This document shows, piece by piece, positions 8,318 through 18,404 of a DNA stretch of 23,720 nucleotides (within the stretch, counting starts at the first letter, position 1; every line of letters starts with the position of its first letter). This DNA is from Carex sylvatica (taxonomy: Eukaryota; Streptophyta; Magnoliopsida; Poales; Cyperaceae). The stretch is taken from assembly GCA_964058845.1 (NCBI GenBank), contig CAXKVR010000381.1, forward strand, positions 1 to 23,720, written 5' to 3'. A program made the translations under genes and the position numbers. Under the pieces are notes generated by a model, which was not told where the DNA came from, searched no databases, and saw nothing but the letters and a program-made list of their open reading frames with translations.

Positions 8318-9705
8318 CTTATGTAATTACTAGAGTTTAATATAACGTTTCATGCATATTTTTTATTTGATATTACTACTTCTCGTGTCTTTTCTTTTTG
8401 TCCACATATTTCTTTCTCGACGCTATATTAAGGATGAAGAAAGGATAAAATATAAATTAAAATTTTGTTCACATAGATTAATATAAGTTAACTTATTTTA
8501 ATAACTATTGATGGGATTCCATAACAAATTTTTCATGAGAAAATTTTCAATAGCAAATATTTTAATACACAAACAGAGAGTCAATTTTGAAACCTTCGAG
8601 AGAATCACATCTGCAACCTATTTTTATGAAAATTTTATTTTGTGTTTGTAACTCAGAATTGGTGTTTTGTGATTACCAAACGAAAAAAAAATGTGGAGTT
8701 GACTGGAATTGTATAATCCACATGAATTGAAGGGTCTTTTTCAATTCAAGATTGAAATAGTAGTAAGTTTTTTTGACTAATTAATCAATTATTTTCAATT
8801 ATGATCGATTATTTCTAATTATTTTTTATTAATTGTTTAACGATATTCTATTTGTCTAACGAGTGCATACCGTCATTTACAACACTGCTCTCAATCTTAT
8901 TTCTCTGACTAACTTTTTAGAGAAAAAATGAGGTTGATGACAAAAAAATATTATTCATTTCTAATTTTGGAAAACTATAACATCTCTCATCTCTTTTGTT
9001 GTTGTTGTTTCTGCTTTAAAAAAATAGTACCAGTAGCAAAAACAAGTTTATCCTTTCTGTTTCTCGAAACTTATTTGTTATTATTGCCGTAGATTTAATT
9101 ATAAATTCATTTTTTATTAAATGAAAAAGATTTTGGGCCATTTATATATATATATATATGTATTATATGTCCTCATTTATAAAAATGAATATTTAGTATT
9201 TCAGCTAGTGGATTAATTACTTGATCGCACAAAATTTTGTTTACAATCAGTAATTTTCTAATAAATTAAACTTCAAATCTTACTTAGATGTTCATACTGG
9301 ATTCAAATTGTTAAAGCCTTAAAAAAGACTGTGAGTCGTAATTATGCTCGGGTTGTATTAGTTCCCGTATCTAGCTTAATTCATATTAGCTAAGGTACTT
9401 CATCGTTTGAGTTTGAATCCAGTCCATTCATTATATATTAGCACAAATTTTAAAGAAATTTCGTGCACTACAAGTTTGGACTGAATTGATCCAGATTCTT
9501 ATCATGTGTTTTGAATATTCAAACTCAAACTGTGAGATAATGCTGAGGATCCGAAATCATACCTAGCTTAATAAAAAGATGGGAAAAAAGAAGAAGAGAA
9601 ATTTCAGCCTTTTGTGTCAAACTGTCAACTATAAAAGCTGTGATACCAAAAGTACGCAATTAATACTTGCGATGAAATTTCATGTAATAATGTATTGGGA
9701 AGTGT
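8318..9705. other. AT-rich non-coding stretch
   Basis: No gene was recognised on either strand. It contains a TA microsatellite (about 9142-9160), T/A runs and a possible degenerate tRNA-like segment near 9372-9420 (listed separately). Part of it may be an intron of the minus-strand acyl-activating-enzyme relic, but no upstream exon was found. Confidence 0.5.
9360..9425 (+). other. Possible degenerate tRNA-like (SINE) head
   Basis: TAGCTTAATTCA (9372) resembles a Pol III A box. GAGTTTGAATCC (9409-9420) resembles a B box, at a suitable distance. No target duplication or tail was found, so this is only a resemblance. Confidence 0.25.
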
Positions 9706-10439
9706 TACATGGCGCCGATTTTTTTATTTATATAAAAATAATAATAAAATTTTAAAAAATAATCAAACATCGGCTATATTTTCAAAACTATCCGAACCGA
9801 ATTTTTTTTTTTTGATTTTAGCACCTATTATCAGAAAAAAAAAAATTCTAGAAATTCATGTCTAAAACCGAAAAAAAAATTCCGGTATCCAATTTCGGAA
9901 CAAAAAATTTCAAAAAATTAGTCCACATGTCCGCATATTCTGAGCACGGCTGCCGACTGCATAGGCATATGCGGCCCATGCGACATTTTAAAACACTGTA
10001 TGTATATGTATATCAAATTTGACCTCTGCTAGTAAATCAGCAAATCTGGACTTATACAAGGACCAAACTGCAAAAGTGATTACACCATCATGTAGAACAT
10101 TCAAAAATACACAGAAATGACACAAATTTTAATTTATTTTGATTTTCTTACAGTTAGTTATGAATTTTCAAAATTCAGCTTTCGAAAAAACTTTAAATAG
10201 TCATAAATTTGGCTAGGAAAGTCGAATTTGGACGTATGACCACTTTTCGGAAAGGGGGGGATGAGATGGATCTAGATATCGCCCGAGAAATTCCTCGGAC
10301 ATTTGAAGAATCAGAATTTCAAAAAAATGCCGTTTAGTGCCTCAAAAATTCAGTTTAAGTTTTCGTTCAACTGTAGGCACACAACGATCGGTATTTTGTT
10401 TATAACCGTCGTTTGATTTTTTTTTATAATTTTTTTTTA

Positions 10440-10442
10440 TAA

Positions 10443-10478
<36 letters not shown>
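10440..10478. repeat. TATATG microsatellite, left part
   Basis: About six units of the hexamer TATATG directly abut the fold-back element. The same repeat resumes on the other side, so the fold-back entered this array. Confidence 0.8.
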
Positions 10479-10903
10479 GAGGTTGGCTACTATGCTTATA
10501 TAAGCATATCCCCACATATACTTATAACTCATTTTTGTGTTTCCAATGTCCAAACGGTCGATCAGAACTATTCATCTTGTTCTTCATATTAATATGTTCT
10601 TGGAGACCAAATTTTATATTTTTCTGAATTTTTTTACTATTTATTAAGCCACTTTGAAAATTGCTGATCCAACGGTGGCTTAACAAAATAGTAAAATCAG
10701 TAGCCACTGTTGGATCAGAGATTTTCAAATTGGCTTAATAAATAGTAAATAAATTCAGAGAAATGTAAAATTTGGTCTCCAAGAACATATTAATATGGAG
10801 AACAAGATGAACGGTTCCGATCGACCATTTGAACATTGGAAACACAAAAATGAGTTATAAGTATATGTGGGGATATGCTTATATAAGCATAGTAACCAAC
10901 CTC
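10479..10903. mobile_element. Fold-back MITE (425 bp) inserted in the TATATG array
   Basis: The left arm begins GAGGTTGGCTACTATGC. The minus strand from 10903 begins GAGGTTGGTTACTATGC. The arms pair almost throughout, to GATCCAACGGTGGCT against its complement near 10702-10716, leaving a loop of about 20 bases (10681-10701). The ten bases TATGTATATG lie on both sides (10469-10478 and 10904-10913). That fits a 10-bp or 4-bp target duplication, but the microsatellite makes it ambiguous. No coding capacity is seen: the open frames here are products of the palindrome. Confidence 0.75.
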
Positions 10904-10960
<57 letters not shown>

Positions 10961-11097
10961 TATATATGTATATGTATATATAATATTATATATGTATATG
11001 TATATGTATATATAATATTATATATGTATATGTATATGTAATATTATATATGTATATGTATATGTAATATTATATATGTATATGTATATATAAAAAA
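10904..11097. repeat. TATATG microsatellite and degenerate AT repeats, right part
   Basis: Roughly ten TATATG units are followed by longer units combining TATAATATTATATATG with TATATG, repeated about four times. An open frame of alternating Tyr/Val across it is an artefact of the repeat. Confidence 0.85.
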
Positions 11098-11383
11098 AAT
11101 GAGTTTATAAAAAAAGTGAGTTTATATACATGTATTTCCGAAAAAAAAACTATTTATATCCAAAAGAAAATTTTTAAAAATTATTTATATAAAAAAAACA
11201 AATTTCTGAATTTTTTTTTTCAGAATTGGATACCGAATTTTTTTTTTCAGTTTTAGACATGAATTTCTGGAAAAAAAAATTCCGGTAGTTGGTGCTAAAA
11301 TTGAAAAAAAAAAATTCAATTTGGGTAGTTTTGAAAATAGGACCGACGTTTAGTTATTTTAAAAAAAAAATCGGTACATGGCG

Positions 11384-12383
11384 TGTTTAGTGTAATTAGT
11401 GCAAAGAGAAAATTACCATTAGCGTTTCATTTTGCAGTTTAACCAGTCATTATCATAGATTAGTAATAATCCTTAGTCAGCATTTGCGTTGATTATTGTA
11501 AATTGATAGGTTAAATTTGAGTAGGTATTTAACAAGTCAGATTTGGACTTTTCTATGGACAACTCTTAAATCTTGGACTCAAAATGATGAGGGTTCTCAG
11601 CACTCAGCAGTTTTTCTTGGAGGTTATTTTGAACAGATCAGAACATTTTTTTTTTTTTTATATATAGCAGCACAGTGACTGGTAACCAAAAAGATATTTT
11701 CTTTGGAGAGCAACTTGCACTAATTTTTTGAATGGAGAGCAGAGGAAGGTGAGAAAGGTAAAATAAATTTCATAATTAAATTTTATATTGTTGAATATAA
11801 GAAGACAAGATTAATGACTGTTATGTTTTTTATTTCTTAAAATTTAAATTTTATTCATCTCTAAATTAAAATGCAATAAATGTAACCAAGATTAATGAAA
11901 TAAGAGAATTAAAAATATATTATATTTGTTTCTATATCTTTTTCTACTCTCATATTTTTTTTTATTTTACTTATCTTTCCCCTTTATTTCGTGTAAACTA
12001 AAACATGATGTTAGAATCTTCTTAACTTTTACGAAAGATAAAAGTCTTGATTGACCGGGTCATTCAAAATAATATTTGTATTAAATTTCCATAAAGAAAA
12101 GAAAATGAGAGAGAGAAGAAAAGGTCAGAATTTATAAGGTCATGCATGATATAAAGAACTCGAAATTTTTTTTTTCAAACATCATAAATTCTCCTAGTAT
12201 AAAGCATGCTAATGTTAATTAGCATAACTGCAACTAACTTCCTAGCGGTTGAACTAGCTGAGATCTGCTTCAGGGTCAACACGCTGTTGTTAAAAAAATT
12301 AACTTCACCAAACTCCTAGCGCTTAAAAAAATTTCCATTGACTCAACATTAGTTGTTGTTGGGTCAACACGCTGCACAAACTC
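11384..12383. other. 5' flank of the ankyrin-repeat gene
   Basis: AT-rich with no gene recognised. It contains T runs (11647-11660), an AG-rich patch (about 12105-12125) and W-box cores (listed separately). Confidence 0.5.
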
Positions 12384-12390
12384 TATTTAA
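12274..12390 (+). promoter_or_regulatory. Putative promoter: W-boxes and TATA-like box of the ankyrin-repeat gene
   Basis: TATTTAA at 12384-12390 lies about 100 bases before the chosen start codon. Just upstream are W-box-type WRKY sites: GGTCAA (complement TTGACC) at 12274 and 12362, and TTGACT at 12338. TTGACC also occurs at 12051. The two GGTCAA copies sit in a repeated phrase, GGGTCAACACGCTG (12273 and 12361). WRKY control would suit a defence-related ankyrin gene; this is inference from motifs. Confidence 0.4.
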
Positions 12391-12776
12391 GGGCTAGTGT
12401 TGTGTATGGAAACTCCACAAAAGAAAGAGCTTTCTCAAAAAAAAAAAAAAAAAAAAAAAAGCTCCACCAAAGAAGAGAGACTGACAATGGATAATATCTC
12501 TACAAGACTAGAAGAGGCCTCTCATGCTGGAGATGTGAATTCATTGAAAGAGCTTCTCAAGAAAGATAAGCTTGCTCGTGAAACTGATTGGGAGTACATC
12601 AGTGATAGATACCCCCCTACATATTGCTTCAATGCTTGGACATGCATTCTGATTTTGTCTGCGAGGTTATCTATCACAAACCCGAGCTTGCGAAGGAGCT
12701 CAACGGCAACGGATTGTCACCTCTGCATTTGGCTGCCGCTCACGGTCATGTCACTGTAGTCAAGGAGTTGTTGAAG

Positions 12777-12989
12777 GTAATATGATCAGTTGTATGTTTT
12801 AAGCGGACTCTTTGTCACGTCTTTTTTTTTTTTTTTTTTTTTAAATTTGTACATAGTACTCAGACAATAATCGATGATGAACTTACCGACAAACAATTTT
12901 TCATGGAAAATTAATATGTATGCAAACTAATAAGTAAACAAGATCCAACTGAGGACACCACTACGACATATATATTATGTACCATTAAC
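12777..12989 (+). other. Intron 1 of the ankyrin gene, left part (before the copia element)
   Basis: It begins at donor GTAATA (12777). The intron resumes after the element and ends with acceptor GGCTGCAG (17811-17818). Without the element and its extra duplication the intron would be about 297 bases. It contains a T run (about 12822-12842). Confidence 0.7.
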
Positions 12990-13340
12990 TGTTGAAATTA
13001 ATGTTTTTGAAAAAAAAATTAAATTAAATGGATCAATTAGTTAAATGGTTAGATGAATGTATTTGAGATTTCTAGATATATTAATTTTTTATGTTTTCAA
13101 GGGTCATGTTGGGTAGTGCAATTCATGCACTTGATATTTGTGTTGTGTTTAATTATATTTATGTTCTTGGGTTTGTACAAGGTCACCATATGGTCTATAA
13201 ATATGAAGTATGTCATTTATAAGAGCATCTCAAAATAATAGAAAAAATTTCTGCATAAGAGTTCTTCTCTTTTCTATTTCTCTCTTCCACTAAATATAAA
13301 ATATAAAACAAAATAACAAAAGGCCATGAATAGGCCAACA
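12990..13340 (+). repeat. 5' LTR of the copia element
   Basis: Starts TGTTGAAATTAATG and ends AGGCCAACA. A TATA-like CTATAAATA is at about 13195, followed by a CT-rich stretch. The short inverted phrase AGGCCATGAATAGGCC lies near the end. Confidence 0.93.
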
Positions 13341-13344
13341 TAAG

Positions 13345-13356
13345 TGGTATCAGAGC
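13345..13356 (+). promoter_or_regulatory. Primer-binding site, complementary to initiator tRNA-Met
   Basis: TGGTATCAGAGC, four bases after the 5' LTR, is the standard copia primer-binding sequence pairing with the 3' end of tRNA-iMet. Confidence 0.93.
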
Positions 13357-13425
13357 AAGGTTGTGTGATAGTTCAAGTGAGGTTTCTCTATTAGAAGTGT
13401 GAAAGAAAACAAAATTGAGAGAGCG

Positions 13426-14345
13426 ATGACTATGCAAGGTGCATGGGGGCCGCAAGGTGCGCAACTTATTTTTGATGGCGAGAATTATGACTATTGGAGT
13501 ATAAAGATGAAAACTCTCTTGATCTCACAAGATTTATGGGAGATAGTGAAAGAAGGATATGAAGAAAAAAAAAGATGAGAAGGGAAAAGATATTGCTGAG
13601 ACGTCGAATGAGAAAAAGGAGAATAAGAAGAAAGATGCAAAGGCTCTCTATTTGATTCAACAAGCCATCACCGACAAGATTTTCTCAAGAATAATCGGCC
13701 CGACAAGTTCAAAAGAAGCATGGTAGATTTTGCAAAATGAGTTTCAAGGTACCAAAAAGGTTAGAGCCGTAAAACTTTTAACTTTTAAGAGAGATTTTCA
13801 GAATTTACAAATGAAGGAGAAAGTGACATTAAAAGAATATTTTTCTAAGGTGATTGAGTTGGTGAATCAAATTAAAAAATTGGGTGAAAATTTTAATTAG
13901 TCTCTCTCCCAAGTTTAATTATATTGCAGCCATTATTGAAGAAACTAAAGATCTCTCTACTCTTAATGTACAAGGCTAATGGGTTCTCTTGAAATACATG
14001 AGCAAAGGTTAAATAGACCTAGTGACTCTTCTCTAGAAAGTGCTTTCCAATCAAAGGTTCATTTAAAAGAGTCATCTAGCCAAAATGTGACCAAAGGGGA
14101 TAAGTTTCATTGTGATAAAAGTGGAGAAACTCGAACTTGTAATTTTTGTAAGAAACCGAGTCATGTAGAAAAGAATTGTTGGAATAAGGGAAAGCCTCAG
14201 TGTTACCACCGCAAAAAATTTGGCCATGTTGAGAAAAATTGTAGGTTGAAAATTAAAGATAATGCAAATTATACAGATGAAGAAAATAGTGATAAAGATG
14301 GTGTTGAAAGTACATTTTATGCATGCCAATCGGCCATTGAAAAAA
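13426..14345 (+). pseudogene. copia gag (nucleocapsid), frameshifted
   Basis: It opens with MTMQGAWGPQGAQLIFDG and the NYDYWSIKMKTLL motif of copia gag proteins. The frame breaks at an A-run (about 13565-13573), meets TAG at 13724 where Trp is followed by a stop, shifts near 13890-13905 and again near 13975. A CCHC zinc knuckle, CNFCKKPSHVEKNC, is encoded at 14138-14179. A second at 14201-14242 has lost its second Cys (CYHRKKFGHVEKNC). The product would have packaged element RNA in virus-like particles. Confidence 0.85.
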
Positions 14346-14352
14346 AAAAGAT

Positions 14353-14690
14353 GTGTGGTATGTTGATAGTGGGTGTAGCAATCACATGACTAGAGACGAG
14401 TCGATATTTTGGAAGTTTGACACGACCACCACTACTCAAATTATAATGGGTAATGGTGTGGTTGTGAAGTCCAAGGGAAAGGGCACGATTGTTGTTGCTT
14501 CAAAGAAAGGTAAAATGTTAATTCATGATGTGTTGCTTGTCTCAGATTTAGCACAAAATTTATTAAGTGTTGGTCAATTGATTGAGCATGATCATGTGGT
14601 TCACTTTGAGAGTGAATCATGCAAAATTTATGATAAAAAGGAGAAAATGAGAGAACTGATGGTGTTAGTGAAAATGGAGAAAATATAAAT
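14353..14690 (+). pseudogene. copia aspartic protease region
   Basis: WYVDSGCSNHMT carries the catalytic DSG (14365-14373), and the MGNG and LLSVGQL motifs follow. It is in another frame than gag, so the original fused polyprotein is broken. The frame ends at a stop near 14686, and another shift leads to integrase. Confidence 0.85.
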
Positions 14691-14726
14691 TTTTCACTTA
14701 CACTCAAATCCGAAAAAAGCGTTGCC

Positions 14727-15540
14727 TTGAAAGCTGGTGTGGAAGATTTATCATGGTTGTGGCACAAAAGGTTTGGGGATGTTAATTTTGAGAGCTTAAA
14801 ATTACTAAGTAACAAGAATATGGTGTATGGGTTGCCACACATAGAAGAAAAAGGCGGTGTATGTGAAGCATGTGCTCTCGGTAAAATTCACCGGGAGTCA
14901 TTTCCAAAAGAGAAGGCATGGAGGGCAAATGACATATTAAATCTTGTCCATACCGATGTGTGCGATCCTATGAAGACAACCTTGCATGGTGAAAATAGGT
15001 ACTTTATCACTTTCATTGATGATTTTTCAAGAATGTGTTGGGTTTATTTTTTGAGACAAAAATCAGAGGTTTTTTCAGTTTTCAAAAAGTTTCAAAGCAT
15101 GGTTGAAAGGAAAAGTAGCCGGTGGATTGAAAAATTGAGAAGTGATAGAGGTAGTGAATACAATTCTAAGGAGTTTGAAAAATTTTGTGAGGATATCGGC
15201 CTAGAAAGATAGTTAACGGTTGGTTTTACACCGAAATAAAATGGAGTTGCCGAAAGAAAGAATCGAACAATTGTGGAAATGGCGAGGACCATGATGAATG
15301 AGAAGGGCTTGCCATTGACATTTTAGGCTGAGGCGACATACACGGCGGTATACTTGTTAAACCGGTGTCCTACGAAGGCGGTTGAGAACAAGACACCATT
15401 TGAGGTGTGGTCCGGTGGTCGCAAGCCATCGGTGAATCACTTGAAGGTTTTTGGCTCCGTTTGCTATGCGCATGTTCCAAAAGAACTGAGGCACAAGCTT
15501 GAAGATAAAGGTGAGAAATGTGTGTTTGTTGGTTATAGTA
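14727..15540 (+). pseudogene. copia integrase, interrupted by stops
   Basis: The HHCC zinc region is seen as HKRFG and, later, CEACALGK. The DDE core follows: HTDVCDP, FITFIDDFSRM, then LRSDRGSEYNSKEF. The frame is broken by TAG 15210, TAA 15237 and TAG 15324. The flanking text (GVAERKNRT, YLLNRCPTKA, FVGYSTKSK) shows that these replace conserved codons. A one-base loss near 15550 shifts to the reverse-transcriptase frame. The enzyme would have joined element DNA to the chromosome. Confidence 0.9.
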
Positions 15541-15550
15541 CAAAATCAAA

Positions 15551-16708
15551 GGTTATAGACTCTTTAGTTTGAAAAGAAATAAGGTGATAGAAAGCCGGGA
15601 TGTGATATTTAATGAAAAAGACAAGTAGGATTGGAAAGAAAAGAGTATAGAGAGTATTTCTTTTCCGATCCACGAGGAGCCACAGAAAGAGTCAAATGAT
15701 GATAACATTCATGCAGAAGAAGAGCAACCACATTCTTCTACAATCAATGAAGGGTCAAGTTCATCTTCTCCAAGCTCAACACCGGTAAGATTTAGAAGAT
15801 TAAGTGATATTTATGCTACATGCAATTTTTGTGTTGTTGAATCAGAATACTTTGAGCAAGCAGTTAAAGAGAAGGTGTGGATAAAAGCAATGGAAGAAGA
15901 GATAAAAATGATTGAAAACAATGAAACTTGGGAATTGGTTGAAAAATCAAAAGAAAAGGATGTAGTCAGGGTGAAGTGGATTTATAAAACAAAAACAAAT
16001 CTGGATGGTTCGGTGCAAAAGCACAAGGCAAGGTTGGTTGCTAAAGGATATTTACAACAATCCGGAGTTGACTATCAAGAAACGTTTGCACCGGTGGCAA
16101 AGCATGAAACAATAAGGTTGTTGATTGCTTTAGCCGCACATAAAGGTTGGAGGTTATATCAACTTGATGTGAAGTTGGCTTTCTTGAATGGAGTGCTGAA
16201 AGAAGAGGTGTATGTTGAGCAACCGCAAGGCTTTGAAGTTGAAGGTGGAGAAGCAAAGGTGTACAAATTAAAGAAGGCATTGTATGGATTAAAACAAGCA
16301 CCTCGAGCATGGTATGGCAATATTGATGCATACTTCACTGACAAAGGATTTAGAAGAAGTCCAAGCGAACCAACACTCTATGTCAAGCATGGTGAAACCG
16401 GTATGCTCATTGTTTCTCTTTATGTTGATGATTTGATTTTTACCGGAAATGATGAGAAGATGATGCATGAATTTAAGAATGACATGATGAAAAAATATGA
16501 GATGAATGATTTGGGTTTACTTCATTATTTCTTGGGTATTGAAATTAATCAAAAAGAAAATGGTGTTTTTATTTCTCAAAAGAAGTATGCTGAAAATATT
16601 CTCTCTAAATTTAAAATGGAGAATTGCAATCCAGTAATGACACCAATGTTGGTAAATGAGAAGTTAGTAAAAGAGGATGGTAGTGGTGATGTTGATGCGC
16701 CACTTTAA
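15551..16708 (+). pseudogene. copia reverse transcriptase
   Basis: After a variable linker (TAG at 15626), the domain reads [37 protein letters not shown] and [10 protein letters not shown], with the catalytic YVDD at 16421-16432. LHYFLGIEI and CNPVMTPM follow. It is open from 15875 to a TAA at 16706-16708, where the family has a Tyr before RSLIGSLLYL. This is the best-preserved part of the element. The enzyme copies the RNA genome into DNA. Confidence 0.93.
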
Positions 16709-17416
16709 AGAAGTTTGATTGGAAGTTTATTGTATCTTACCACTACAAGACCCGATATCATGTATGCTTCAGGATTGTTATCTCGATTTATGCATCAACC
16801 GAGTAAAATACATTTTGGTGTTGTAAAACGAGTGTTACGTTACATACAAGGGACCAAAGATTTTGGTCTCATGTATGAGAGAAATGAAAAAGAAGATATA
16901 GAATTGTTTGGATTCTGTGATAGTGATTGGGCTGAGAGTATGGATGACATGAAGAGTACATCCGGGTATACATTTACACTCGAATCTGGAGTATTCTCGT
17001 GGGCCTCGAAGAAGCAAGAGAGAGTGGCACATTTCTCCACAGAAGCCAAGTATGTGTCGGCAAGTGAATCAACTAAACAAGTTGTTTGGTTGAGAAAGAT
17101 TTTAGAAGATATGGGGGAGCAACAAGATGCGGCCACAGTTCTATTTTGTGATAACAAATCTACTATTGCCATGTCGAAGAATTCGGTATTCCATAGCCGA
17201 ACAAAGCATATCAATCTCAAGCATCATTACATTCGAGAAGCGGTTGAAGATGAAAAAGTTCTTATCAAGCATGTCAAGACCGGAGATCAATTGGCGGATA
17301 TTTTCACGAAAGCGCTTCCATGTGACAAGTTTGTTTATCTTCAAGAATTATTGGGAATGATAACCAAAAACATTAAGGGGGGTGTCGAAATTAATGTTTT
17401 TGAAAAAAAAAATTAA
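16709..17416 (+). pseudogene. copia RNase H
   Basis: The same frame continues: RSLIGSLLYLTTTRPDI, FCDSDWA, STSGY, STEAKYVSAS, LFCDNKSTIA, TKHINLKHHYIRE and DQLADIFTKAL. RNase H removes the RNA strand during replication. The usual Glu of the EAEY motif, taken as a metal ligand, is Lys here (near 17047-17049), which should abolish activity. The frame runs about 30 bases into the 3' LTR before stopping. Confidence 0.9.
17375..17382 (+). promoter_or_regulatory. Polypurine tract
   Basis: AAGGGGGG directly precedes the 3' LTR and would prime plus-strand DNA synthesis. Confidence 0.88.
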
Positions 17417-17729
17417 ATGGATCAATTAGTGAAATGGTTAGATGAATGTATTTGGGATTTCTAGATATATTAATTGTTTATGTTTTCAAGGGTCATGTTG
17501 GGTAGTGCAATTCATGCACTTGATATTTGTATTGTGTTTAATTATATTTATATTCTTGGGTTTGTAAAAGGTCATCATATGGCCTATAAATAGGAAGTAT
17601 GTTATTTGTAAGAGCATCTCAAGATGATAGAAAAAATTTCTGCATAAGAGTTCTTCTCTTTTCTATTTTTCTCTTCCACTAAATATAAAATATAAAATAA
17701 AATAACAAAAGGCCATGAATAGGCCAACA
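17383..17729 (+). repeat. 3' LTR of the copia element
   Basis: Starts TGTCGAAATTAATG and ends AGGCCAACA. It aligns end to end with the 5' LTR, with about 16 single-base differences counted by eye and a 4-base indel in the A-rich stretch. Confidence 0.93.
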
Positions 17730-18383
17730 TTAACTTGTACAAAATTTGTTATCAGCAAACCTTCAAGATCTTACTATTTACAATAAATGAATGTAAAAAT
17801 GTTCATTTTTGGCTGCAGGGTGGCTTAGACATTTGTTTAATAAGTGAGAAACAGGAAGGATTACTGCCGCTTCATATTGCTGTTAAAAAAGGAAGGACAG
17901 TAATAGTCAAAGAGTTAGTGGAAGCCTGTGAGGAGGCAGTCCATAGGATTACAAATGGTGGAGAAACTATTCTTCATTTGGCTGTTCAATATAATTCATT
18001 CGACACAGTTGAGTTCTTGATCGATCGAGTGCTGGACCTTAATGCAAAGGACAACAGAGGAAATACTATTTTGCATCATGCCGTGGCAAGCAAGAAATTA
18101 TCGGTATGTCATATCTCTATTACTAATATAAAATAAGTGAGTAATATCTTCATCCTTGATGCCTTTCTAAGTACTTAACAAATTGCACCTGATCTCAGGT
18201 AACCAAAATTTTGTTGGGTAAAGCAGCTATATATCGATGTGAACACAATGAACTTGAAGTTGTCAACTCCACTCGATGTTCTGCTAGAATCACGGCAGCA
18301 GAATGGTGATCTCATCATTGGCGAGATGATACGAGCAGCTGGGGGAAAGACAGCAGCTGAAGTGTTGTCTCAATCAGAACCTG

Positions 18384-18404
18384 AAACCCTAAACCCTAAA
18401 CCCT
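18384..18404 (+). repeat. Interstitial telomere-type repeat, three perfect AAACCCT units
   Basis: Three head-to-tail copies of the plant telomere heptamer lie at the broken 3' end of the ankyrin gene. The conserved ankyrin frame runs into them and stops right after. Confidence 0.85.

Larger units (their letters stand above)
9706..11383. mobile_element. Non-autonomous Mutator-like element with perfect 9-bp target duplication
   Basis: TACATGGCG occurs directly at both edges (9706-9714 and 11375-11383). Inside are long terminal inverted repeats: 9715 onward reads CCGATTTTTTT, and the minus strand from 11374 begins CCGATTTTTTT as well. The arms stay alignable for about 190 bases, sharing ATTTTCAAAACTA, TTTTAGCACC, AGAAATTCATGTCTAAAA and GGTATCCAATT. 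Long TIRs plus a 9-bp duplication are the mark of Mutator-like elements. The 1660-base interior encodes no transposase. Outside the nested fold-back and microsatellite it holds unrecognised sequence (9920-10440) with a G run at about 10252. Confidence 0.8.
12990..17729 (+). mobile_element. Ty1/copia LTR retrotransposon, full length, decayed coding region
   Basis: A 351-base LTR (12990-13340) and a 347-base LTR (17383-17729) flank a gag-pol region in the copia order gag, protease, integrase, reverse transcriptase, RNase H. TTAAC occurs directly on each side (12985-12989 and 17730-17734). The primer-binding site and polypurine tract are in place. The LTRs share about 95% of bases by eye (roughly 16 substitutions plus a 4-base length difference). 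The element lies in the sense direction in intron 1 of the ankyrin gene. Multiple stops and frameshifts make it non-autonomous now. Confidence 0.95.

Noticed and set aside
10829..11041. Open frame rich in Tyr-Val
   Set aside because: It is a translation of the TATATG microsatellite.
12397..12486. Upstream ATG as the start of the ankyrin protein
   Set aside because: It would add a long lysine run encoded by an A tract in what looks like the 5' leader; ATG 12487 begins the recognisable N-terminus.
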